NCBI GenBank assembly: GCA_045653035.1
Contig: JAZOLO010000016.1
Span: 1-64,000 of the forward strand
Origin: RGIG6353 sp045653035
Lineage (GTDB): Bacteria > Bacillota > Clostridia > Oscillospirales > SIG627
Direction of reading: 5' to 3'
Length of the DNA: 64,000 bases
Both the position numbers and the translations under genes were made by a program. Shown piece after piece: positions 57,720 through 64,000 of this stretch (position 1 is its first letter; each line of letters begins with the position of its first letter). The notes beneath the pieces are model-generated. The model had not been told where the DNA came from, searched no databases, and was given only the letters and a program-made list of their open reading frames with translations.

Positions 57720-58787
57720 ATGGATTTTATGTCTGCAAGAGAAGCTGCTGACAGATGGGGAATATCTCAAAGGAGAGTTGCTACTTTATGTGCTGAAAAA
57801 AGAATATCTGATGCTACAATGGTAGGTAACATGTGGATTATACCTACAACGGCAGAGAAGCCCCTCGATGCAAGAAGTACAAGGTATATTGAAACAGACA
57901 AAAGTGTACGACCTTTTTTGAAATGGGCAGGCGGTAAGGGACAGCTGATAAATGAACTTTCAAAATACTATCCTTTTGATGATGGAAAGATAAAAAAGTA
58001 TGCAGAGCCATTTGTGGGTGGAGGTGCTGTGCTTTTTGATATTCTTAACAAATACAGTCTTGAGAGAGTATATATTTGCGATACCAACGCTGAACTTATG
58101 AATACTTATGAAATGGTTCGTGATAATGTTGAAGAAGTAGTATATTTTCTATCAATGTACCAACAGGAATTTATTCCACTTGATGATAGTAGCAGAAAGG
58201 TGTATTACACATCCAAAAGAGACAGATATAATTTTTTAAGTATAAGACGAAGTGAACTGGAGAAAATCGAAAAAGCTGCTCTCATGATTTTTCTTAACAA
58301 AACATGCTTTAATGGTCTTTACAGAGTAAACCGTAAAGGGCAATTTAACGTACCAATGGGTTCATATAAGAATCCGCTTATTTGTGATGAAGAGAATTTG
58401 AGAGCTGTTTCTGATAAATTACAGGATGTTATTATTGCTTGTAGGGATTTTAGAGATTCGGCAAATTATATAGATGAAAATACGTTTGTTTACTTTGACC
58501 CGCCATACAGACCTCTTAATCGTACGTCAAGCTTTACTGCTTATACCGAAAACGACTTTGATGACGGTATGCAGATAGCTCTTGCTGAGTTTGCAAAAGA
58601 AATGAACAAGATAGGAGCAAAGGTTGTTGTCAGCAATTCAGATCCTAAGAACGTAAACCCTAATGACAACTTTTTTGGCGATTTGTATGACAGTTTTATT
58701 ATCCGCAAAGTTATGGCTAATAGAATGATAAATAGTAATAGCGAAGCGAGAGGGAAAATAACAGAATTACTTATTAGTAATTTTTAG
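57720..58787 (+). CDS. Dam-type GATC adenine methylase with N-terminal helix-turn-helix
   Basis: 355 residues. The first 60 residues are an excisionase/MerR-like helix-turn-helix (MSAREAADRWGISQRRVATLCAEKR). A Dam-type methylase follows: FLKWAGGKGQ (residues 66-75), FVGGGAVLFD and catalytic DPPY (260-263). Its neighbour is a DpnII-type endonuclease, so the methylated site should be GATC. The fused helix-turn-helix is unusual and may let the methylase control its own operon. AGGAGGG upstream of ATG. A/T-rich compared with the flanking pts genes. Confidence 0.9.
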   Translation: MDFMSAREAADRWGISQRRVATLCAEKRISDATMVGNMWIIPTTAEKPLDARSTRYIETDKSVRPFLKWAGGKGQLINELSKYYPFDDGKIKKYAEPFVGGGAVLFDILNKYSLERVYICDTNAELMNTYEMVRDNVEEVVYFLSMYQQEFIPLDDSSRKVYYTSKRDRYNFLSIRRSELEKIEKAALMIFLNKTCFNGLYRVNRKGQFNVPMGSYKNPLICDEENLRAVSDKLQDVIIACRDFRDSANYIDENTFVYFDPPYRPLNRTSSFTAYTENDFDDGMQIALAEFAKEMNKIGAKVVVSNSDPKNVNPNDNFFGDLYDSFIIRKVMANRMINSNSEARGKITELLISNF

Positions 58788-58798
58788 GGAGAATGTTT

Positions 58799-59677
58799 AT
58801 GAAAAGAGATTTTAATACATGGTTGTCAGGATTTCGTGATAGCATAGCAGATTATGGTTACTACATAGATTTTGAAAAAGTTCACAGGAATGTAGATAAC
58901 ATAAAGGTTGAACTAAATATTTTGAATTCCCTTGTTGGATCTAAAAATATCGAATATGATTTTGAGAGGTTGGTTAAAAAATATCCCGAAGTAATAAAGT
59001 GCATTCCGTTACTTTTAGCGGTTAGAGCAAATGAAATTTACTGTCAGGATGAGAATGGAGGTTATTTGTTTGAATTTGATTTTGGGGAGTATTCTCCGAA
59101 CAGTCACTTCCATTATGAAAAGTATAAATACTTTATGAAAGAAACGGGATTGTTTGATTTACTGCAAAATCACATAGTAAATAACTTGGTTGACTATGCA
59201 ACAGGTGTTGAAACTGGACTTGATTCTAACGGTCGTAAAAATCGTGGTGGACACCTTATGGAAGATTTAGTTGAAAGCTTTATTGAAAAATCTGTATTCC
59301 TTAAAGGTGTTAATTATTTCAAAGAAATGTACATTCATCAAATTACGGAAAAGTGGAATGTAGATTTATCTGCGATTTCAAATCAGGGTAAAATGGAAAA
59401 GCGTTTCGATTTTGTAATTAAGACACCTGATATGATTTATGGTATAGAAACTAATTTTTATGGTAGTGGTGGTTCCAAACTAAATGAAACTGCTCGTAGT
59501 TATAAAACACTTGCTTTAGAAACCGATATGATTGATGGATTTACTTTCGTTTGGTTTACAGACGGAAAAGGGTGGATAAGTGCAAGAAACAACCTAGAAG
59601 AAACTTTCGACGTAATGGAGCATATATACAACATTAAAGATTTGGAAAATGGAATAATTAACGAGGTTTTTAAGTAA
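58799..59677 (+). CDS. DpnII-like type II restriction endonuclease (GATC)
   Basis: 292 residues closely resembling R.DpnII: FNTWLSGFRDSIADYGYYIDF, LNSLVGSKNIE, LLQNHIVNNLVDYATGVETGLDSNGRKNRGG, DLSAISNQG, KRFDFVIK, GSKLNETARSYK and WFTDGKGW. Catalytic residues probably include the acidic cluster near KRFDFV and METN. It cuts unmethylated GATC. ATG at 58799 has GGGAG seven bases upstream; the ATG two codons before is too close to it. It directly follows the methylase and is followed by a second methylase. Confidence 0.93.
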   Translation: MKRDFNTWLSGFRDSIADYGYYIDFEKVHRNVDNIKVELNILNSLVGSKNIEYDFERLVKKYPEVIKCIPLLLAVRANEIYCQDENGGYLFEFDFGEYSPNSHFHYEKYKYFMKETGLFDLLQNHIVNNLVDYATGVETGLDSNGRKNRGGHLMEDLVESFIEKSVFLKGVNYFKEMYIHQITEKWNVDLSAISNQGKMEKRFDFVIKTPDMIYGIETNFYGSGGSKLNETARSYKTLALETDMIDGFTFVWFTDGKGWISARNNLEETFDVMEHIYNIKDLENGIINEVFK

Positions 59678-60426
59678 TGCCGTCAAATAAAATAAAAAAA
59701 TGGGAGCCTGATGATTTTGAACTTGAAATGACAACTCATTGGTCTTTCCCAAAGCGTGGTGATTGGGCAACTCACGATGCAAAATGGCGTGGTAATTGGT
59801 CTCCGTACATACCAAGAAATATCATATTACGGTATTCAAAAGAGGGAGATTTAGTTCTTGACCAGTTTGCAGGCGGAGGTACGACGCTGGTTGAAGCAAA
59901 GCTTTTGAATAGAGATATAATCGGTGTCGATGTAAGTGATATTGCTCTTGAAAGATGCAGAGAAAAAACCGCATTTGATATAGGAAGTGCAAAAGGAAAA
60001 GTCTATATCAAAAAAGGTGATGCACGAAATTTGAATTTTATTCCAGACGAGAGCATCGACCTGATATGTACACATCCTCCTTATGCTGATATCATTAAAT
60101 ATAGTGACGACATTGAGGAAGACTTATCGCATTTTAATGTAAATGATTTTCTCGAAGAAATGAAAAAAGTTGCATCAGAGTGTTACCGAGTACTAAAAAA
60201 GGACAAATTTTGTGCGGTACTCATGGGAGATACAAGGCAAAAAGGTAATATGATACCAATGTCATTTGATGTAATGAGAATTTTTGAGAATTCCGGATTT
60301 AGATTAAAAGAACTGATTATAAAGGAACAGCATAATTGTAGGGCAACTGGATATTGGAAAACAAACAGCATAAAACATAATTTCCTGTTAATAGCACATG
60401 AGTATTTGTTTGTTTTCAAAAAATAA
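59677..60426 (+). CDS. Second DNA methyltransferase of the DpnII-like cluster
   Basis: 249 residues of beta-class DNA methyltransferase: catalytic motif HPPYAD (about residue 133, DPPY/SPPY position) precedes nothing else unusual, and the SAM loop DQFAGGGTTLVEAKLLNRD (about 66-84) follows. The Asp or Ser of the usual motif is His. In the S. pneumoniae DpnII operon the second methylase (DpnA) can modify single-stranded DNA; whether this one does is unknown. It overlaps the endonuclease by one base (TAATG). Confidence 0.8.
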   Translation: MPSNKIKKWEPDDFELEMTTHWSFPKRGDWATHDAKWRGNWSPYIPRNIILRYSKEGDLVLDQFAGGGTTLVEAKLLNRDIIGVDVSDIALERCREKTAFDIGSAKGKVYIKKGDARNLNFIPDESIDLICTHPPYADIIKYSDDIEEDLSHFNVNDFLEEMKKVASECYRVLKKDKFCAVLMGDTRQKGNMIPMSFDVMRIFENSGFRLKELIIKEQHNCRATGYWKTNSIKHNFLLIAHEYLFVFKK

Positions 60427-60436
60427 ATTTTTATAC

Positions 60437-60478
60437 AAAAACAAAGGACAGAAGTTCGTTTCTGTCCTTTGTTTTTTT
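60437..60478. terminator. Bidirectional terminator
   Basis: A 16-base-pair stem (AAAAACAAAGGACAGA / TCTGTCCTTTGTTTTT) between the convergent methylase and ABC permease genes, with T-runs on both strands. Confidence 0.85.
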
Positions 60479-62102
60479 ACTTTATAACCTCAATATTTTC
60501 ACCCTCGCCTGTTTCGTAGTTTGAGGTGTAGAGGTTGTGGGAGTAGCTATCTGTGAGGTTTTGGATTAGGCTTTCGAGTTCCTCGTATCCGTCATTTCCC
60601 TCGCCGATATATATATGCTCGTAGAAGGAACTGAAGTCGTTTTTGCATCTGACGTTTATAGATACCGAAATCGTTTCAAGGAAGCTTTCGGTGTCGGGAT
60701 ACTTTTCGTAAACCTCCGCATAGACACCTGCGTTTACGACAGCTTTTTCATTTTCCTTGATAAAATTCCACAGGTCGATAATATCCTTTTTCGACTCACC
60801 CGAGATATCTTCTACCGTTTCGGAGTACCAGTCCTCCTCTTCCTCTTCAAAGTTGAAGTCATAGCTTAAATGTCCGTCTTCACGGTTGATGTTTACATAG
60901 ATAGAGGCACTCTCAATATTCTTCACGTCAATCTTCGGCTCTTTATACATTCCAAACACGTCGGCAACAAATACTGCACCGAGAAGAATGGTGAGAATAA
61001 AGATATACGCCATGTGACGGCTTCTTTTAAGCACTCCCGTAAAGGTCTTGTCAAAGAAGGCGTTAGTGAAGATGAAGGTAAAGAGAAGTGCAATAAGACC
61101 GCCAACGAAGCACCAGATAAGAGAGCTTGTTATTGCATAGAAGAAGGTAGCACCGAGAAGCATCACGTCAAAGGCTAAAAGGTACTGTAAGGGACGCTTG
61201 AGAATAGAAAAGGCAATGGGCTTTGAGGAGTTTTCGTTCTTCTTTTTGGTGTAGCAGAAGATACCCAGTGCTATCACAAGAAGCGTACCAAGAGCTAAAA
61301 GAACAAAGGACGCTGAAGTAAAGGGGAATGTGTCGTCTACGGTTCCCATGATATAGCGTATATAGGGAGATGAGTAGAAATAGACGTGAGGTCGGTGGTC
61401 AAGGTAGTCCATAAGTTTTGAATTAAAGAGCACGTTTCCCGAAGCAGCTGTGGCAAGAACGGTTGCGGGGATATAGAAGTTTATAAATGCAAAGGAGATA
61501 AGAGCCGAAAAGACCGTACCCGAAAGGATAGCCGAAAGCATTGCAACAGCTATGAAAAGGGCAAGGTATAAAAGTGCCGTTCCGAGAGCAGGGAGCTGCA
61601 TCACAAGGGTTTCTCCAAAGCTGTAGGTGGGGTGCTTTGCAATAAGATTTAAAAAGAAAAGACCTATTACCTGAGAAAGAAGAACTGTTACGGCGGTGTT
61701 TATAAATGCCGTCAGGTAATTCGCAATATAAATCTCACCTCTTGTCACTGCCATCGAGTGATAAAAGTCGTTACCGCTTTTTTCTCTCATGTAGCCTGTC
61801 AGAGCTATTACAGAGAAGAAGGAGAGGGCAAACACTACCAGCATATACATAATGGAGAACACACCGTCCATGCCGAGCATTTCGTCGAAAAGCTGTCTGA
61901 CGTTTGCGTGATAGTCCTCGTAGGTGGCAAAGCCCGCTTCAAGCCTTATGGCATAGCGTGATTCTAGGTCGGATATGGGCATAGCACCCACGATACCGCC
62001 GAGAATGGCAATAGCAAGCATGAGTATCATGGGGAGGGAGCGATTGACAGAGTAGTTATTCTTTATAAGTAAGAGTACTTTCTTAAAGCTTATTTTTTTC
62101 AT
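60477..62102 (-). CDS. ABC transporter permease
   Basis: 541 residues with about twelve hydrophobic segments and a large extracytoplasmic loop near the C terminus that is rich in Asp/Glu and lacks hydrophobic residues. A motif REKSGNDFYHSMAVTRGEIY is typical of ABC-2 exporter permeases of the YtrC/YtrD type. ATG at 62102 with GGAGGGG eight bases upstream; one base after the ATPase stop. Substrate unknown. Confidence 0.8.
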   Translation of the reverse strand: MKKISFKKVLLLIKNNYSVNRSLPMILMLAIAILGGIVGAMPISDLESRYAIRLEAGFATYEDYHANVRQLFDEMLGMDGVFSIMYMLVVFALSFFSVIALTGYMREKSGNDFYHSMAVTRGEIYIANYLTAFINTAVTVLLSQVIGLFFLNLIAKHPTYSFGETLVMQLPALGTALLYLALFIAVAMLSAILSGTVFSALISFAFINFYIPATVLATAASGNVLFNSKLMDYLDHRPHVYFYSSPYIRYIMGTVDDTFPFTSASFVLLALGTLLVIALGIFCYTKKKNENSSKPIAFSILKRPLQYLLAFDVMLLGATFFYAITSSLIWCFVGGLIALLFTFIFTNAFFDKTFTGVLKRSRHMAYIFILTILLGAVFVADVFGMYKEPKIDVKNIESASIYVNINREDGHLSYDFNFEEEEEDWYSETVEDISGESKKDIIDLWNFIKENEKAVVNAGVYAEVYEKYPDTESFLETISVSINVRCKNDFSSFYEHIYIGEGNDGYEELESLIQNLTDSYSHNLYTSNYETGEGENIEVIK

Positions 62103-62103
62103 T

Positions 62104-63003
62104 TTATTCCCCTCCTTTAACACGGCTTACCTCAAGGGTAAATATTTCGTCAAGAGTAAGGTCAACGCACTCGGAGTAAACGGGCGTAACATCACCGAGA
62201 GCGGAGGAAATTCTCTTTTGCACCTCTTTTTCGTCAAGGGCGGAAATAAAGGTAATAAGCTTTCCGCTGATGTGGGGGAGTGTTGCAAAGTCTGAAATGA
62301 AGGATATATCCGAAAGAGGCTCGGAGAAAATCATCTGATATTTGTGCCAGCCCTGAACGATGTCGTCAATGGACTTGTGAAGAATAAGGCTGCCGCCGTC
62401 AATGAGTGCTACGCTGTCGCAGACGGTTTCGATATCCGAAAGGTTGTGGGAGGAAAGAACGACCGTTCTGTTATCCTCGGCAACCGACTCTGAAATCATT
62501 TTCTTTGCAAAGTCACGGGCAATAGGGTCAAGTCCGTCGAAGGTCTCGTCAAAGAAAAGGTAGTCCGAGCCTGTGGCAATAGAGAGAATTACCTCCCCCT
62601 GTCTTTTCATACCCTTTGAGAAGGTGGAAATCTTCCTTGTTCTTGAAAGTCCTATTTCGTCGCACATTCTTTCAAATTTTTCAAAAGAAAAGCCTGCAAA
62701 AAATCTTTTGTAAAGACCTGCCATATCACTCAGCGTGAAGTGTGGGATAAGGTACTGCTCGTCGGAAACAAAGGAAATCCTCTCCTTTATCCTGTCGTTT
62801 TCAAATACGTTCTCACCGTCAATGAATACTCCGCCTCGGTCTGCCTTATAGATACCCGACATTATACGAAGAAGGGTAGATTTACCTGCTCCGTTGGTAC
62901 CTATAAGTCCAAGCACCGAGCCTTTTTTTATGCTCATGGAGATGTCGGAAAGAGATGTGACGTTGTTGTCATATCTCTTTGTAACAGAGTCGATTTTAAT
63001 CAT
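62104..63003 (-). CDS. ABC transporter ATP-binding protein
   Basis: 299 residues: Walker A GTNGAGKST (about 35-43), signature FSKGMKRQ, Walker B YLFFDETFDGLDP, and a C-terminal extension of about 80 residues. It powers the neighbouring permease. Overlaps the regulator stop by four bases. This YtrA-ATPase-permease order is typical of stress- or antibiotic-responsive exporters. Confidence 0.93.
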   Translation of the reverse strand: MIKIDSVTKRYDNNVTSLSDISMSIKKGSVLGLIGTNGAGKSTLLRIMSGIYKADRGGVFIDGENVFENDRIKERISFVSDEQYLIPHFTLSDMAGLYKRFFAGFSFEKFERMCDEIGLSRTRKISTFSKGMKRQGEVILSIATGSDYLFFDETFDGLDPIARDFAKKMISESVAEDNRTVVLSSHNLSDIETVCDSVALIDGGSLILHKSIDDIVQGWHKYQMIFSEPLSDISFISDFATLPHISGKLITFISALDEKEVQKRISSALGDVTPVYSECVDLTLDEIFTLEVSRVKGGE

Positions 63004-63374
63004 AGGTTGTCCTTTCCGTAAACCTCGTTTACTTTTTTTATAACTGTTTCAAGCTCTACCTCGGCACTCTTTAATTCTGTGAGTGCCCTTCCGAGCTTCT
63101 CAAGTGCTTCCGTCTTTCTTTTTAGGCTTATGAGAGAGAGGTCCTCCTCAACGTAGGCTCCCTTTCCCGCTACCGTGTAAATGAGCCCTTCTCTTTCAAG
63201 CTCACTTATGGACCTGGCTATTGTGTTGGGGTTTATTCCAAGCTCTGAGGCAAGAGCTCTAACCGACGGTATCTGCTCTCCTGCCGACCATACACCGAGA
63301 AGTATCTGATTTTTTATAGAGTCCCGTATCTGCTCCCACAGGGGCACGCCCGTTCTGGGGTTTATGGTTATCAT
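63000..63374 (-). CDS. YtrA-type GntR repressor
   Basis: 124 residues: winged helix-turn-helix (VPLWEQIRDSIKNQILLGVWSAGEQIPSVRALASELGINPNTIARSISELEREGLIY split across the first 70 residues) and a short C-terminal dimerisation helix, as in the YtrA subfamily. It should repress its own transporter operon. A near-perfect palindrome overlaps its predicted transcription start. Confidence 0.92.
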   Translation of the reverse strand: MITINPRTGVPLWEQIRDSIKNQILLGVWSAGEQIPSVRALASELGINPNTIARSISELEREGLIYTVAGKGAYVEEDLSLISLKRKTEALEKLGRALTELKSAEVELETVIKKVNEVYGKDNL

Positions 63375-63394
63375 TTTCTCCCTCCTTTGTGTGA

Positions 63395-63451
63395 AGTGTA
63401 TTAAGCGACTTAGTACACTTGTATATTAACACACTCAAAACTATTTGTCAA
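63395..63451 (-). promoter_or_regulatory. YtrA-type operator and promoter
   Basis: Promoter: TTGACA (63446-63451), 17-base spacer, TAATAT (63423-63428). The palindrome AGTGTATTAAG / CTTAGTACACT (63395-63405 and 63409-63419, one mismatch) lies over the predicted start site. Confidence 0.75.
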
Positions 63452-63515
63452 TATCCTATTAAAAATTTTTATAAAAGAGTTTTTAAGGGGTGAAAAAGTT
63501 GTCATATACATGTCA

Positions 63516-63544
63516 TTGTATGGCAGACCATGTCATGATATAGT
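63516..63544 (+). promoter_or_regulatory. Possible promoter of the phage-like genes
   Basis: TTGTAT (63516-63521), 17-base spacer, TATAGT (63539-63544). The surrounding sequence has two CATGTCAT copies, possibly an operator. Weak support. Confidence 0.35.
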
Positions 63545-63574
63545 GGAATTGTCAGGAGAAGGGAGGTGATAAAT

Positions 63575-63775
63575 ATGACATTCTTTATTATAACCGTGAT
63601 GCTTCTTTTAGTGCTTGAAGCAATGGTTTTTGTGGGGGTAATAAAGCTTGTGTCTGAGCTTTCGGGAACAGATGAAGAAAGCACAGCTCCCGAAGTCCAC
63701 CGAGCCGAGGGACAGGACTTCTGGCATAACATAATTTCCTACGACCATAAAAAGAAAGGAGGCGATAAGGATTGA
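63575..63775 (+). CDS. Small single-pass membrane protein next to a phage portal gene
   Basis: 66 residues, one N-terminal membrane helix (FFIITVMLLLVLEAMVFVGVI) and an acidic, then basic tail. The ATG at 63575 has AGGGAGGTGAT at the right distance; a GTG three codons upstream is inside that site. It overlaps the portal start by four bases (TTGA), so it belongs to the same operon. Confidence 0.6.
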   Translation: MTFFIITVMLLLVLEAMVFVGVIKLVSELSGTDEESTAPEVHRAEGQDFWHNIISYDHKKKGGDKD

Positions 63776-64000
63776 AAAACAGAAGAAAGGAAGAGATTTC
63801 AGAGGATTTCGAGCTTCTTGAAAGGGGACGGGAATACAACCGTTCGGTAAACTTTTACGATACCGTCAATAAAAACGAACGCTTCTGGCGGGGCGACCAA
63901 TGGAACGGAGTTATAAGCGGAGGACTTCCCACACCCGTGTTCAATATCTTCAAAAGAGTAATCGGCTACTTTGTATCAAGTATCATGTCGGCGAAGATAG
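63772..64000 (+). CDS. Phage portal protein, N-terminal fragment
   Basis: At least 76 codons, cut by the window end. TTG start at 63772 with AAAGGAGG nine bases upstream. The sequence RFWRGDQWNGVISGGLPTPV followed by FNIFKRVIGYFVSSIMSAK resembles the N terminus of prophage portal proteins of Clostridia. It marks the edge of a prophage or phage remnant. The call is from pattern only. Confidence 0.6.
   Translation, partial: MKNRRKEEISEDFELLERGREYNRSVNFYDTVNKNERFWRGDQWNGVISGGLPTPVFNIFKRVIGYFVSSIMSAKI

Noticed and set aside
1..64000. CRISPR array
   Set aside because: No regularly spaced repeats with unique spacers and no cas gene were seen; the repeats present are hairpins or short dispersed units.

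Overview
The window looks like part of the chromosome of a spore-forming Firmicute of class Clostridia, probably an uncultured gut species. The evidence is the endospore gene set (spoIIE, yqfC/yqfD, a YlbJ-like protein), Firmicute gene orders (rimP-nusA-ylxR-ylxQ-infB-rbfA-nrnA-truB; ptsG-ptsH-ptsI; dnaD beside a DnaC/DnaI-type helicase loader), NfnAB electron bifurcation, AGGAGG-type ribosome binding sites, consensus TTGACA/TATAAT promoters and a bile-salt-hydrolase-family enzyme. There is one tRNA (Pro, TGG). I saw no rRNA, CRISPR array, transposase or integrase.

Layout. 0.2-12.2 kb, minus strand: DNA and RNA maintenance (mutS2, recO, era), two membrane proteins, cinA, prs, ybeY, nfnB-nfnA with a small cysteine protein, and a YlbJ-like sporulation membrane protein. 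12.3-14.8 kb, plus strand: yqfC-yqfD-phoH. 15.2-16.2 kb: a sugar nucleotidyltransferase. 16.5-19.4 kb: a two-gene BcgI-like (type IIB) restriction-modification system. 19.6-21.5 kb: dnaD and the helicase loader. 21.6-24.3 kb: a large unassigned glycosidase-like protein. 24.8-26.5 kb: phosphate transporter plus DUF47 protein. 26.7-29.2 kb: spoIIE behind a Spo0A-type promoter. 29.2-36.6 kb: the translation/transcription-factor operon headed by rimP. 36.6-38.9 kb: a YD-repeat lipoprotein, tRNA-Pro and an iron alcohol dehydrogenase. 39-43.7 kb: ICMT-like methyltransferase, DUF4037 and TPR genes, then a tandem PII-like protein with a DUF1538 membrane protein. 43.8-47.4 kb: potassium uptake (KtrB/KtrA) with a TIGR04076 protein, and a cation/proton antiporter. 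47.5-52.1 kb: WYL regulator, a 46-residue membrane protein, an MBL hydrolase, and a choloylglycine hydrolase with a ferritin-VIT iron transporter, the last two bracketed by an inverted repeat. 52.3-53.6 kb: DAHP synthase behind what looks like a complete Phe/Tyr leader-peptide attenuator. 53.6-57.5 kb: PTS enzymes. 57.7-60.4 kb: a DpnII-like GATC restriction system. 60.5-63.4 kb: a YtrA-type repressor with its ABC transporter. 63.6-64 kb: a small membrane protein and the start of a phage portal protein, so the window ends at or inside a prophage.

Main discoveries. (1) An aromatic-amino-acid attenuator upstream of DAHP synthase: consensus promoter, 31-codon leader peptide with 8 Phe and 3 Tyr, antiterminator and terminator. 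(2) A divergent, face-to-face sigma-E-like promoter serving two sporulation loci. (3) A terminator hairpin in the short leader of the rimP-nusA-infB operon. (4) Two unrelated restriction systems, one with a helix-turn-helix domain fused to the Dam-type methylase, together with apparent genome-wide scarcity of GATC. (5) An HPr with Lys at the Ser46 regulatory position. (6) A PII-like/DUF1538 module of unknown function. (7) Several families of intergenic repeats.

All function calls come from reading motifs and gene order. No database search was possible.
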